From the NCBI GenBank assembly GCA_016722635.1, contig JADKIX010000003.1, positions 248,001 through 312,000 on the forward strand: 64,000 bases of DNA, given 5' to 3'. The position numbers were made by a program, and so were the translations under genes. The notes beneath the pieces were generated by a model. That model was not told the origin of the DNA. It made no database searches and saw nothing but the letters and a program-made list of their open reading frames with translations. Positions 1 through 8,574 of the stretch are shown piece by piece; positions within the stretch are counted from its first letter, which is position 1, and each line of letters opens with the position of its first letter. Source of the DNA: Rhodospirillaceae bacterium. Lineage in GTDB: Bacteria > Pseudomonadota > Alphaproteobacteria > JAEUKQ01.

Positions 1-91
1 TACCAACTCTGGTCATACCGGCGTTAGAAAAAATTGCCATAAAAAACAAAATTGTAATTAAGAAAAACGGCCGTATCAGTTTAGCTACCAT
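1..91 (-). CDS. N-terminus of a secreted or membrane-anchored protein (partial)
   Basis: Only the first 30 codons lie in the window; the gene runs off the left edge. The ATG (91-89) follows an AGGAG ribosome binding site about 7 bases upstream (near 98-102). The peptide begins MVAKLIRPFF and continues with a hydrophobic stretch ending near FSNAG, which looks like a Sec signal peptide or membrane anchor. No domain is visible, so no function can be given. A TTGACA-N18-CACAAT promoter candidate lies about 100 bases upstream. Confidence 0.6.
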   Translation of the reverse strand, partial: MVAKLIRPFFLITILFFMAIFSNAGMTRVG

Positions 92-187
92 GCTTATCTC
101 CTAGCACACAAGTTTAACAGCAGGACATAACGCCAAATGAATAATAATAATTTTCTATAGAACTATTTCGGCTAAAACTCTGTCTAT

Positions 188-217
188 ATTGTGATTGACC
201 TTTATAATCTTTGTCAA
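188..217 (-). promoter_or_regulatory. Candidate sigma-70 promoter for the partial gene at the left edge
   Basis: On the minus strand a perfect TTGACA (217-212) is followed after 18 bases by CACAAT (193-188). It points toward the ATG at 91 and would leave a leader of about 90 bases. The rest of the 92-392 gap is AT-rich, with no coding potential that I can see. Confidence 0.4.
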
Positions 218-392
218 GGATAGCTTCCAAAAGGGCAATAACTGAAAATTTCTAAAAAAATATTTGCTAACAGTCTTTATCAACCAAGATAAAATTAACA
301 CCAGGCAAAATTTAAAAACATAAGTTCTTGGCATGATTAAAGTTGTTCTTGCAATTTCGATATACTTCTCTTACTTTGCTTTGATGAATTGG

Positions 393-469
393 CGGGGTGT
401 AGCTCAGCCTGGTAGAGTACCTGCTTTGGGAGCAGGGTGTCGCTGGTTCGATTCCAGTCACCCCGACCA
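393..469 (+). tRNA. tRNA-Pro (anticodon TGG)
   Basis: A complete cloverleaf of 77 bases with encoded CCA. The acceptor arms CGGGGTG (393-399) and CACCCCG (459-465) pair fully. The anticodon stem CCTGC/GCAGG holds the loop TTTGGGA with anticodon TGG, and GGTTCGATTCC forms the T arm. A TATACT -10-like hexamer lies at 361-366, with no convincing -35. Confidence 0.95.
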
Positions 470-522
470 TTTTAAAAAACTTGATTGCCAATTTCAAACC
501 CTATATTCACCAGGCAAATTTA

Positions 523-828
523 ATGAAAGCCAGAATATTTCAACCTTCAAAAACCGCTATGCAGTCTGGATTGGCCAACACACGGGACTGGATCCTTGAA
601 ATTATCCCTGAAACACCGCCAACTGCTGATCCTTTAACGGGTTGGACAAGCTCTTCCGATACGACAGCGTGGCAAAGGATGTTTTTTGTGAGTTTGGACC
701 AGGCAATAGGTTATGCAAAGAATATGGGACTGGATTTTATAGTAGAGGAAGGACCCAAGAAGATTATAAAGCCCAAAAATTACGCAGATAATTTTCGGAT
801 CGACCGTCGGTTGCCCTGGACACATTAA
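523..828 (+). CDS. ETC complex I subunit conserved region protein (NDUFS4-like)
   Basis: A 101-residue protein of the NDUFS4/AQDQ family (ETC complex I subunit conserved region), an accessory subunit of the peripheral arm of NADH:ubiquinone oxidoreductase. Alphaproteobacteria share it with mitochondria. Family features visible are the start MKARIFQP, the block DPLTGWTSSSD, and the C-terminal YADNFR...PWTH signature. The frame is open further upstream (to 481), but the ATG at 523 gives the usual family N-terminus. The gene sits alone between tRNA-Pro and tRNA-Arg, away from any nuo operon, which is usual for this subunit. Confidence 0.88.
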   Translation: MKARIFQPSKTAMQSGLANTRDWILEIIPETPPTADPLTGWTSSSDTTAWQRMFFVSLDQAIGYAKNMGLDFIVEEGPKKIIKPKNYADNFRIDRRLPWTH

Positions 829-843
829 AAAATGGATTTTCAA

Positions 844-920
844 GTGCCCGTAGCTCAGATGGATAGAGCAGCAGCCTTCTAAGCTGCTGGCCGGGGGTTC
901 GAATCCCTCCGGGCACGCCA
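844..920 (+). tRNA. tRNA-Arg (anticodon TCT)
   Basis: 77 bases including encoded CCA. The acceptor GTGCCCG (844-850) pairs with CGGGCAC (910-916). The anticodon stem GCAGC/GCTGC frames the loop CTTCTAA, giving anticodon TCT. The T arm is GGGGGTTCGAATCCCTC. It begins 15 bases after the NDUFS4-like stop codon. The 222 bases that follow, to the end of modC, hold nothing I recognise. Confidence 0.95.
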
Positions 921-1142
921 AATCTACCCCCCTTCTTTTGTTATATGTAGGAAACTATTGGTACATTTGTTTTTTTAACCAAACGGATTGATTCTCTTGG
1001 GGCAGCAAGAACTTTTTATCAATAGCATACCGATGACACGACTTCATCCTTACTTGTTGCAGGTTCTTGGATGCTGAAAAAAGCAGCATTTGTTTTTAAA
1101 AAGAAAATGTCCCCGGACTGCTGTTTATAACCACCAACTCAA

Positions 1143-2276
1143 TTAGCAGCATATCATCGTGCCATTTTCTAACATCATTTGTGATATTAGTAATTGAACT
1201 TGTTGCCCCTCAATTAAGGACCAATCAGCTATTTTGTAACGAGGGATAATTGTTTGTAAAACAGATGGGTTGTGAACTAACAGGGGTTGGCCAATATTTA
1301 TATCCACCCTGCATACAAGCGAATCAGCAATTATTTTAGTTATTTGGCCTTTAATGGGGTGACTACCAGATAAAGGCACTAAAGGATTAGAATCGAATAA
1401 AGGGTTTTGGAGATGGATTAAACTGCCCTCAATATAAATATGGGTGGGTTGATTTAACAAAAACTCTGGGGTCAAAGGGATTATCAGCTGGTTGTTTCCC
1501 ATTTGTATGATTGTTTTCCGATTCTGAATATCGTGTGATAAAGCCTGAACCGTTAATGAATTTAAGGGAGTTTTTAACCCTAAAACATGATAGTGCTTTT
1601 GAAGCACTTTAGCTTTTTGGTCGACTGCTACAACTTTTCCCTGATCTAAAATCATCAGATGGTCGGCCATCTGGATCAATTCATCTAAATAATGGGATAC
1701 GTAAAAAATGATTATTTTATCCGGCATCATATTTTTTTTATACGGTTCAAAAAGACGAAAGAAGTTTTCTTTGCGGCCTTTATCAAGACCGGTGGTGGGC
1801 TCGTCTAGCAATAACAGTTGCTGGCTTGATATTAAGGTGCGAGCCAAAGAAACACGTTGCTTCTCTCCTCCTGAAAGATGATGAGGAAAGCGATCTAGTA
1901 AATGTGAAATCCCTAATTCTTCAATGACCCTCATAGCATTTTCTGGCAACCATTTGGCTATCGGTCTTTTAGCATAAAATATATTAGATTTTACCGATAA
2001 ATGAGGAAAAAGCTGTTGATGTTGGAAGGCATAACCAATTCCCCTCTTCCTAACCGGAACATTGATGCCAGACTGCGTGCAAAGCCAATCGGTATTATTG
2101 ATTTTTATTTTGCCTTTTTGCGGGCGCAATAGACCGGCCATCATGTTTAATAAGGTGGTTTTACCACTGCCGGATTTTCCAAAAATACCCATGACCTGCA
2201 CATCAGGCAACTCACAACTGATATCCAATAAAAAATCTTGATTAATTTGGTGGTAAAGCTCAACCTCTATACCCAT
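1143..2276 (-). CDS. modC: Molybdate ABC transporter ATP-binding protein ModC
   Basis: A 377-residue ATPase that powers molybdate import across the inner membrane. Walker A GKSGSGKT is at residues 33-40, the ABC signature LSGGEKQR at 134-141 and Walker B LLLLDEP at 154-160. The last 100 or so residues (from about 275) match a TOBE/Mop molybdate-binding domain, which separates ModC from other importer ATPases. It is the last gene of modABC, 21 bases after modB. It has a normal family length and no damage. The specificity call rests on the gene order and the TOBE tail; closely related sulfate and iron importers are less likely. Confidence 0.92.
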   Translation of the reverse strand: MGIEVELYHQINQDFLLDISCELPDVQVMGIFGKSGSGKTTLLNMMAGLLRPQKGKIKINNTDWLCTQSGINVPVRKRGIGYAFQHQQLFPHLSVKSNIFYAKRPIAKWLPENAMRVIEELGISHLLDRFPHHLSGGEKQRVSLARTLISSQQLLLLDEPTTGLDKGRKENFFRLFEPYKKNMMPDKIIIFYVSHYLDELIQMADHLMILDQGKVVAVDQKAKVLQKHYHVLGLKTPLNSLTVQALSHDIQNRKTIIQMGNNQLIIPLTPEFLLNQPTHIYIEGSLIHLQNPLFDSNPLVPLSGSHPIKGQITKIIADSLVCRVDINIGQPLLVHNPSVLQTIIPRYKIADWSLIEGQQVQLLISQMMLENGTMICC

Positions 2277-2297
2277 CCTACCAAAGCCCCTATATCC

Positions 2298-2987
2298 TTA
2301 TAAAAAATACTGTTTATGCCAACGTCTGATCAGATATTCAGAAGCGGTTAAAGCTATAAAAGCAATCGCCAAAGAAAATAAACATAACCTCCAAGCAAGT
2401 GTTTCACCGCCTGGTTGTTGCATTAATGAATAAATTGCTAAAGGCAGGGTTTGGGTTTGGTTGGCAATATTCGCAACAAAGGTAATGGTTGCACCAAACT
2501 CCCCCAGGCTTCTGGCGAACCCTAAAAAAACACCCGCACAAATTCCCGGCAATATTAAAGGCAAAACAATGGTTAATAATATTCTTAAGCGGCCTGCCCC
2601 TAATATCTGGGCTGTTTGATCCCAGGCAAACCCCATATGATCGATTGATAGGCGAAAACTGCGAACCATTAAAGGGAATGCCATGATGGCAGATGACAAA
2701 ACAGCACCATACCAAGAAAAAACAAAATCCCACCCAAACCATAAGTTCAACCATTCTCCTAGTAACCCAAAGTTACCGAAGACCCATAAAAGTCCATATC
2801 CGACAACTACAGGGGGTAAAATCAGTGGAAGGTAAACTAAAGCTTCCACGATGAAACGTCCCCAGAATTTCTTTCTTGATAATACCCAAGCAATGCTGAA
2901 AGCTGGAACCAAATTAAGCATGCAACTCCAGAATCCAACCTTAATACTTAAAGCAATGATTTGCCATTCGGCTTCCGTCAAAATCAT
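2298..2987 (-). CDS. modB: Molybdate ABC transporter permease ModB
   Basis: A 229-residue inner-membrane permease with about five hydrophobic segments. It carries the cytoplasmic coupling loop around GAGRLRILLTIVLPLI and the ModB signature ARSLGEFGATITF, typical of molybdate and sulfate permeases. The start ATG overlaps the modA stop by four bases (ATGA), so translation is probably coupled. With ModA and ModC it would import molybdate for molybdenum-cofactor enzymes. Confidence 0.93.
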   Translation of the reverse strand: MILTEAEWQIIALSIKVGFWSCMLNLVPAFSIAWVLSRKKFWGRFIVEALVYLPLILPPVVVGYGLLWVFGNFGLLGEWLNLWFGWDFVFSWYGAVLSSAIMAFPLMVRSFRLSIDHMGFAWDQTAQILGAGRLRILLTIVLPLILPGICAGVFLGFARSLGEFGATITFVANIANQTQTLPLAIYSLMQQPGGETLAWRLCLFSLAIAFIALTASEYLIRRWHKQYFL

Positions 2988-3772
2988 GGGATAGAAAAAC
3001 CTTGCTGCTCAATCAGTAGGTGATGACGCTTTTCCCGTAAAAATTGATATAAAACAATCGCATCAGCACTGGGTTGATTGCCTATTAATGCAACCGGATA
3101 TATGATAGGGCCATGGCTATATGATGGAAAAATAAATAATATCTTCAGCATTGGATTTGCTGATGCGTCTGTCAAATAAACAAAACCAAACCTGGTTTCC
3201 CTTCTTTCAACTAATTTAACCGTTGCTTGTGCATCCAACGCTTTCACCAAATGGGATTGAACCAATTCCGACAATTTCAAATTTTCTAGCATTTGTTTTG
3301 TATACCGTCCCAAAGGAACAATTTGGGGGTCGCCAACAGCGATTTTTTCATCTGATGAAAGTAATTTATGAACCAAACTTATATCAGTAAACGGGACAGT
3401 GTTATCTGTTTGATGGCTAACAAGAACCAATTTGTTTCCTAGGAAAGGCTTAATATTTTCTTTAACAATTAGATGCATACCTTCTAAATAATCAACCCAA
3501 TCCTGATCTGCAGAAATAAATATATCCGCTTTAGCCCCGCGCTGAATTTGCTTGGCCAGTATAGCGCTAGAAGCATATGAAACCTGCACTTCCACGTTTT
3601 TTTCTGTTTGAAACAAATTTAATAAAGGCTGGACAACCGAACGGCTGCTAATCGCTGCAAACACTGTTAAACGTGGTTTTGATTGGGCAAAAGCTGCATC
3701 ATCCCACATCATAAATATTCCGATCAGTACAATGACCCTATGCCACGTACACATACGAATAAGTTTAACCAT
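2984..3772 (-). CDS. modA: Molybdate-binding periplasmic protein ModA
   Basis: A 262-residue solute-binding protein that captures molybdate in the periplasm. The start chosen is the ATG at 3772, which puts a basic n-region and hydrophobic core before an AFAQ cleavage site. The frame is open to a TTG at 3844, but that start would bury the signal peptide. Visible family blocks are LTVFAAISS after the signal, AKADIFISAD, and RYTKQMLEN. First gene of modABC, divergent from aapJ. I see neither a ModE box nor a Moco riboswitch in the 190 bases between them. Confidence 0.9.
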   Translation of the reverse strand: MVKLIRMCTWHRVIVLIGIFMMWDDAAFAQSKPRLTVFAAISSRSVVQPLLNLFQTEKNVEVQVSYASSAILAKQIQRGAKADIFISADQDWVDYLEGMHLIVKENIKPFLGNKLVLVSHQTDNTVPFTDISLVHKLLSSDEKIAVGDPQIVPLGRYTKQMLENLKLSELVQSHLVKALDAQATVKLVERRETRFGFVYLTDASANPMLKILFIFPSYSHGPIIYPVALIGNQPSADAIVLYQFLREKRHHLLIEQQGFSIP

Positions 3773-3913
3773 CCTATTTAAAATTCCAATAGCGAATGAT
3801 AAAGGTTGACGATAACAATAAACCAACAATACAATATTAGACAATAATAACTATATTTTTAATTGCGAAATTTCGCCCATCAACAAAGATGCTTAGCAAT
3901 TAATTAAGAAATG

Positions 3914-3929
3914 GCAGATGGTGATCTGC
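3914..3929 (+). promoter_or_regulatory. Small stem-loop in the aapJ leader
   Basis: GCAGAT (3914-3919) and ATCTGC (3924-3929) form a perfect 6-bp stem with a GGTG loop, followed by GATTTTAT. It sits about 32 bases before the aapJ ATG and ahead of its GGGAG ribosome binding site. It could be a weak attenuator or an mRNA-stabilising element. The role is inferred from position only. Confidence 0.3.
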
Positions 3930-3961
3930 GATTTTATAACAAAATAAAGGGAGAATCTTAT

Positions 3962-4981
3962 ATGAGGCATTCACTGACTGCTATATTTATTGGCGTTATT
4001 ACCGCATCAATAACCTATCAATCGGCTTCAGCAGGTACGTTAGAAGATGTTAAAAAACGTGGCTACCTGAATTGCGGTATTAACACAGGGTTGGCAGGAT
4101 TTGCAGCCCCCGATGATAAAGGAACATGGAAAGGGCTTGATATTGATTTTTGTAAGGCGGTGGCCGTAGCTGTGTTTGGCGATCCAAGCAAAATCAGATA
4201 TAAATCCTTAAATGCCAAGGAGCGTTTTACCGCTTTACAATCGAGCGAGGTTGATTTATTGGCCCGTAATACGACTTGGAATTTTTCAAGGGACGTTGAC
4301 CTAAAGCTCGATTTTATTGGGGTTAATTATTATGACGGCCAGGGCTTTATGGTTCGAAGCAATTCCGGCATCAAAAGTGCATCCGAGCTTAAGGGTGCCA
4401 CCGTTTGCGTGCAAACAGGTACAACTACTGAATTCAACCTGACCCAATATTCCCGGACAAATAATTTAGGAATGAAAGCCTTGACTTTCGCCAAAAACGA
4501 AGAAGCACGGCAGGCTTATCAAGATGGACGTTGCGATGCTTATACAACGGACGGTTCAGGATTGGCAGGCGAAAGATCGGTCATGGCCAACCCGAAAGAC
4601 CACATCATCCTTCCGGATGTTATTTCCAAAGAACCATTGGGACCAGTTGTCCGCCATGGCGATAATGCTTGGGGAGATGTGGTACGTTGGACCCTAAATA
4701 CCATGTTAATTGCAGAAGAACTAGGCATAACATCAACAAATGTTGATAGTATGCGTCAATCAGTTAATCCAGAAATTCAACGTTTGCTTGGTGTTCAAGG
4801 TGACTATGGAAAAATGCTAAATCTTTCCAGTGACTGGGCTTTTCAGATCATTAAGCAGGTTGGCAATTATGGTGAAAGTTTCGAACGCAATGTGGGCGTT
4901 AGTACCCCCCTAAACCAACAGCGTGGTTTGAATAACCTGTGGAATAAGGGGGGATTAATGTATGCCCCGCCATTCCTTTAG
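3962..4981 (+). CDS. aapJ: General L-amino-acid ABC transporter substrate-binding protein AapJ
   Basis: A 339-residue periplasmic binding protein of the AapJ/BztA family, which binds a broad range of L-amino acids. The ATG at 3962 follows a good ribosome binding site (GGGAG) and gives a signal peptide with cleavage after SASA (about residue 24). The mature protein starts GTLEDVKKRG and has the family blocks LNCGINTGLAGFA, LDIDFCKAVA and GTTTEFNL. First gene of aapJQMP. A hairpin after its stop probably lowers read-through, as expected for a binding protein needed in excess over its permease. Confidence 0.95.
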   Translation: MRHSLTAIFIGVITASITYQSASAGTLEDVKKRGYLNCGINTGLAGFAAPDDKGTWKGLDIDFCKAVAVAVFGDPSKIRYKSLNAKERFTALQSSEVDLLARNTTWNFSRDVDLKLDFIGVNYYDGQGFMVRSNSGIKSASELKGATVCVQTGTTTEFNLTQYSRTNNLGMKALTFAKNEEARQAYQDGRCDAYTTDGSGLAGERSVMANPKDHIILPDVISKEPLGPVVRHGDNAWGDVVRWTLNTMLIAEELGITSTNVDSMRQSVNPEIQRLLGVQGDYGKMLNLSSDWAFQIIKQVGNYGESFERNVGVSTPLNQQRGLNNLWNKGGLMYAPPFL

Positions 4982-5011
4982 AAACATGTAAAGATTAATA
5001 GATTAAGAACA

Positions 5012-5050
5012 ACAGATGCCTGTGATTTTTTCCAGGCATTTGTTGATTTT
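5012..5050 (+). terminator. Intra-operon hairpin between aapJ and aapQ
   Basis: An 11-bp stem (5012-5022 with 5033-5043, one G-T pair) built on ATGCCTG/CAGGCAT is followed by TGATTTTTC. The T tract is short, so it may act as a partial terminator or as a 3' stabiliser of the aapJ message. Confidence 0.6.
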
Positions 5051-5086
5051 TCTTTATAAAGATAGGTTTTAACAAGGCTATTTTTT

Positions 5087-6235
5087 GTGTTAAGTAACCA
5101 GAAATATCGTAACATCTTTTTTCAAATTTGCTTGGTGGCAGCTTTAATAGCGGCATTTTATTGGCTGATCCAAAACACTCACGATAATTTGTCAAGAATT
5201 GGGCTGGATGTTGGCTTCGGTTTTTGGAATCAACCCGCCGGTTTTGATATCTCTTTAAGTTTGATACATTATGATACCTCATCTTCAACCTATGGTCGGG
5301 TTTTTCTTGTTGGTGTTTTAAACACCCTACTGGTATCTTTTTCAGGAATCATCGCAGCCACCTTATTAGGATTTTTTATAGGATTTTTGGGGTTATCCAA
5401 AAATTTCCTGGCCGCCAAGCTTGCCGGTTTTTATGTCGAAATCTTAAGAAATACCCCCCTATTGGTGCAATGTGTTTTTTGGTATTTCGGGGTTATTACC
5501 GCCTTGCCAAACATTCGCAACAGTCTGCATATTGGGGAGGCTTTCTTTTTAAACCAGCGCGGAGTTTATCTGCCAAAACCCCAGGCTTCCGAAGAATTCA
5601 TATGGGTTATTGCCGTATTTTTTATAGCCATTATTTTAGCCGCTTTACTGATATGGTGGAATAAAAGATATCAGGAAAGAACCGGAAGAAGGTTGCCGGT
5701 GGGCTGGATCAACACCGGCATCATGGTTATTTTGCCATTAGCTTGTGTTTGGTTATTACAGGTGCGTGTGGAATGGCAGCTACCCAGATTACAAGGATTT
5801 AATTTTAGCGGTGGTATTTTGTTACCACCTGAATTTCTTGCCTTATTTTTGGCCTTATCACTTTATACGTCCGCTTATATAGCTGAAATTGTTAGATCAG
5901 GCTTTCTATCCGTAGATTATGGACAGACAGAAGCAGGTAAGGCCCTTGGCCTCAAGCAAAACCGGATTAATCGGCTGGTGATTATTCCACAAGCCATGCG
6001 GGTTATTATTCCACCTTTGACCAACCAATATTTAAATTTGATTAAGAACTCGTCCCTGGCAGTCGCGATTGGTTATCCTGATTTAGTTAGCGTCTTTACA
6101 GGCACCACTTTGAATCAAACGGGCCGGGCGATTGAAATTGTTTTGATCACGATGATGTTTTACCTCTTCATCAGCTTACTGGTATCAGGATTTATGAATT
6201 GGTATAATCGCCGTCTTGCAATTATTGAACGTTGA
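5087..6235 (+). CDS. aapQ: General L-amino-acid ABC transporter permease AapQ
   Basis: A 382-residue inner-membrane permease of the HAAT family. It starts with GTG at 5087, with an AAGG motif about 10 bases upstream; the N-terminus after it matches the family, including the conserved GFGFWNQPAGFDIS block. The C-terminal permease domain has the coupling motif TEAGKALGL followed by IIPQAMRVIIPPLTNQY. It ends in TGA 18 bases before aapM, so TGA is a normal stop in this operon. Confidence 0.93.
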   Translation: MLSNQKYRNIFFQICLVAALIAAFYWLIQNTHDNLSRIGLDVGFGFWNQPAGFDISLSLIHYDTSSSTYGRVFLVGVLNTLLVSFSGIIAATLLGFFIGFLGLSKNFLAAKLAGFYVEILRNTPLLVQCVFWYFGVITALPNIRNSLHIGEAFFLNQRGVYLPKPQASEEFIWVIAVFFIAIILAALLIWWNKRYQERTGRRLPVGWINTGIMVILPLACVWLLQVRVEWQLPRLQGFNFSGGILLPPEFLALFLALSLYTSAYIAEIVRSGFLSVDYGQTEAGKALGLKQNRINRLVIIPQAMRVIIPPLTNQYLNLIKNSSLAVAIGYPDLVSVFTGTTLNQTGRAIEIVLITMMFYLFISLLVSGFMNWYNRRLAIIER

Positions 6236-6253
6236 TTTTTTCGAAGAAAAAAA

Positions 6254-7372
6254 ATGCAGTCAACCTTACCGCCTGATCTCATATCAAAAAAATCAACCTC
6301 TCTCATCAGGGTTGGACGGTGGATACATCAGAATTTTTTTTCCTCAATCGGCAATAGCTTATTAACGATTATTCTGGTTTATTTTCTTTATCTCATCCTG
6401 CCGCCGTTATTCAACTGGCTGTTTTTTAACGCGACCTTTTCACCTGCTGAATCCCGGGCGGCTTGTAACCCAGATGGGGCTTGTTGGAGTGTGATTAGCA
6501 CCCGCTGGCAACAATTTGTCTATGGTTTTTATCCAGAAGATGAACGTTGGCGCATTAATTTTGGCTTTATCCTTTTTTTCTTTTTTACCGCTTGGTTACT
6601 GATTAGGAAAATGCCAGGCAGGAAATATGCAGGGATTGCGCTATTTTTGATATGCCCATTTGTTGTCTTTTGGCTGTTTTACGGCGGTTGGGGGCTTAAA
6701 CCTGTTGAGACAGGTTTGTGGGGCGGGTTAATGTTGAATTTAATTGCTGGCGGTGTTGGGATTGTTTTGAGTTTGCCCATTGGCATTATTTTGGCTTTAG
6801 GGCGCCGCTCCCATCTCTCCATCCTTCGTACAGTGTGTATTTTATTTATAGAGTTTATCCGCGGTGTTCCCTTTATTACCGTTCTATTCATGTCTTCCGT
6901 TATGTTACCGTTATTTTTGCCAGACGGGTTAGTGATTGATAAATTGCTACGGGCAATGATTGGGATTGCCATCTTCGGCGGTGCCTATATGGCGGAGATA
7001 GTCAGGGGCGGATTACAAGCCTTGCCGAAAGGGCAATATGAAGCATGATATGCTTTGGGCCTAGGATACTGGAAAATCAACCGGCTGATTATTTTACCGC
7101 AAGCCTTGCGTATCGTCATTCCTGGAATCGTTAACAGTTTTATTAGCCTATTTAAAGATACGACTTTATTAACCCAAATTGGCATTTTTGAGTTGCTGGG
7201 TATCGCACAAGCTGCTACCCGCGATGCGAATTGGGCAGGCCTTTCTAAGGAAGGATATGTTTTTACTGCTTTTATCTTTTTTATCGTTTGCTTCGCGATG
7301 TCACGGTATAGCCTTTATATCGAAAAACAATTAAACCGCTCTAACCCTAAAAACTTTGAGAAAAGAATCTAA
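6254..7372 (+). pseudogene. aapM: General L-amino-acid ABC transporter permease AapM, interrupted by in-frame TGA
   Basis: The reading frame runs 372 codons from the ATG at 6254 to a TAA at 7370-7372, but codon 265 is TGA (7046-7048). Upstream the product has the AapM N-terminus, membrane segments and the start of the coupling loop (GLQALPKGQYEA). Downstream, in the same frame and with no other defect, comes YALGLGYWKINRLIILPQALRIVIPG to the normal C-terminus. The stop replaces the small residue after EA in the EAA/EAG loop, where the neighbour AapQ has Gly, so GGA to TGA is the simplest origin. The truncated form would lose the coupling loop and the last membrane helices. No ribosome binding site precedes the TTG at 7055 that could start the second half. 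It may be a fresh pseudogene, a sequencing error or a read-through site. Confidence 0.85.
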
Positions 7373-7373
7373 C

Positions 7374-8147
7374 ATGAATCAACAGCCTATTATGCAGGAT
7401 AGTGTTAATCCTCCTCCGATGATTAAAATGATTGGTGTTAATAAATGGTACGGCCAATTCCATGTTTTGAAAAATATTAATTTAACCATTAATAAAGGCG
7501 AAAAAGTTGTCATTTGCGGCCCGTCAGGTTCTGGTAAATCTACATTAATCCGCTGCATTAATCGATTGGAGGAACATCAAAAAGGTCACATTTACGTCAA
7601 TAATGTCGAATTAACCAGCAATTTAAAAAATATTGAAAAAATCAGACAAGATGTGGGGATGGTATTCCAACAATTTAATTTATTCCCGCATTTAACAGTT
7701 CTCGAGAATTTAACATTGGCCCCTTTATGGGTAAAAAAAATGCCCAAAGCCGATGCAGAAAAATTAGCCTTTCAATATTTGGAACGTGTAAAAATTCCTG
7801 AACAAGCCCATAAATATCCGGGCCAGCTTTCCGGCGGCCAGCAACAGCGTGTAGCCATTGCCCGGGCACTATGTATGAATCCGAAGGTAATGTTGTTTGA
7901 CGAACCAACCTCAGCCCTTGATCCTGAAATGATTAAGGAAGTGTTAGATGTGATGAGTGAGTTAGCAGCAACGGGAATGACCATGATTTGTGTTACCCAT
8001 GAAATGGGTTTCGCAAAAACCGTTGCGGATCGGATCATTTTTATGGATTTTGGTGAAATTGTTGAAGAGAGCGCACCTGAAATCTTCTTCAACAATCCCA
8101 AATCGGATCGAACCAAACAATTTCTTAGCCAAATTTTAAGGCATTAA
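7374..8147 (+). CDS. aapP: General L-amino-acid ABC transporter ATP-binding protein AapP
   Basis: A 257-residue ATPase of the polar amino-acid transporter class. Walker [10 protein letters not shown] is at residues 49-57, the Q-loop at [11 protein letters not shown], the signature LSGGQQQ at 152-158 and Walker B VMLFDEP at 172-178, followed by the H-loop in CVTHEMGF. The ATG at 7374 is one base past the aapM stop; a TTG 18 bases earlier is a weaker choice. The gene is intact although aapM is interrupted. Confidence 0.94.
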   Translation: MNQQPIMQDSVNPPPMIKMIGVNKWYGQFHVLKNINLTINKGEKVVICGPSGSGKSTLIRCINRLEEHQKGHIYVNNVELTSNLKNIEKIRQDVGMVFQQFNLFPHLTVLENLTLAPLWVKKMPKADAEKLAFQYLERVKIPEQAHKYPGQLSGGQQQRVAIARALCMNPKVMLFDEPTSALDPEMIKEVLDVMSELAATGMTMICVTHEMGFAKTVADRIIFMDFGEIVEESAPEIFFNNPKSDRTKQFLSQILRH

Positions 8148-8223
8148 TAGCCACTTGAAAATTCCATATAACACCGACTTCGCTTTTCGCAACTAAGATA
8201 AAATTTAGCTGGGATGATTTTCT

Positions 8224-8478
8224 TTAATCTTCATCGTCACTGTTGTCTTTTGGCTCAAACAACTGGATAGGTGTCGCTGGCATAATTGTTGAAATGGCAT
8301 GCTTATAAATCAGCTGGACTTGAGAATCGCGCCGTAACAACAGCGAAAAATTATCAAACCAAGTGACTACCCCTTGCAATTTCACTCCGCTTGCCAAAAA
8401 AATAGTCACCAATACCTTTTGGCGACGGATATGATTAAGAAAAACATCTTGAACATTTTGTGATTTATCGTTTGCCAT
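8224..8478 (-). CDS. hfq: RNA chaperone Hfq
   Basis: An 84-residue Sm-like protein forming hexameric rings that pair small RNAs with mRNAs. The Sm1 region ([19 protein letters not shown]) and the Sm2 signature YKHAIST (58-64) are intact, followed by a short acidic tail ending DDED. The ATG at 8478 gives the standard N-terminus [10 protein letters not shown]; the frame is open to 8550. It lies downstream of ntrX, the usual alphaproteobacterial neighbourhood, though hflX does not follow. The small RNA at 38.1-38.2 kb is a possible client. Confidence 0.95.
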   Translation of the reverse strand: MANDKSQNVQDVFLNHIRRQKVLVTIFLASGVKLQGVVTWFDNFSLLLRRDSQVQLIYKHAISTIMPATPIQLFEPKDNSDDED

Positions 8479-8574
8479 AATTTTTTCTACCCCTGTTGTT
8501 TTTTGCTTTGTTTGTGGGTTCATCCTTAACCGCCGGAATATATGTAACACTATAACTCATTCATTACTTTTAAG

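Noticed and set aside
155..168. 14-base match between 155-168 and 29525-29538 as a dispersed regulatory repeat
   Set aside because: CTATAGAACTATTT is AT-rich, and several exact 14-mer repeats are expected by chance in a 64 kb AT-rich window.
312..497. Minus-strand reading frame across tRNA-Pro (reads GIEPATPCSQS)
   Set aside because: It is the antisense translation of the tRNA, a well-known false gene; no ribosome binding site or homology beyond that artefact.
634..921. Minus-strand reading frame across tRNA-Arg and the NDUFS4-like gene
   Set aside because: Same artefact (reads CPEGFEPPASSLEGC from the tRNA complement); the plus-strand gene is real.
3773..3961. Moco riboswitch or ModE operator between modA and aapJ
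   Set aside because: No matching palindrome or extended structure on the modA side; only a 6-bp hairpin in the aapJ leader.
6254..7372. TGA in aapM as evidence for a genetic code with TGA = Trp
   Set aside because: Other genes end in TGA (for example aapQ at 6233-6235 and carA at 48780-48782), Trp is encoded by TGG throughout, and the family has a small residue, not Trp, at this position.
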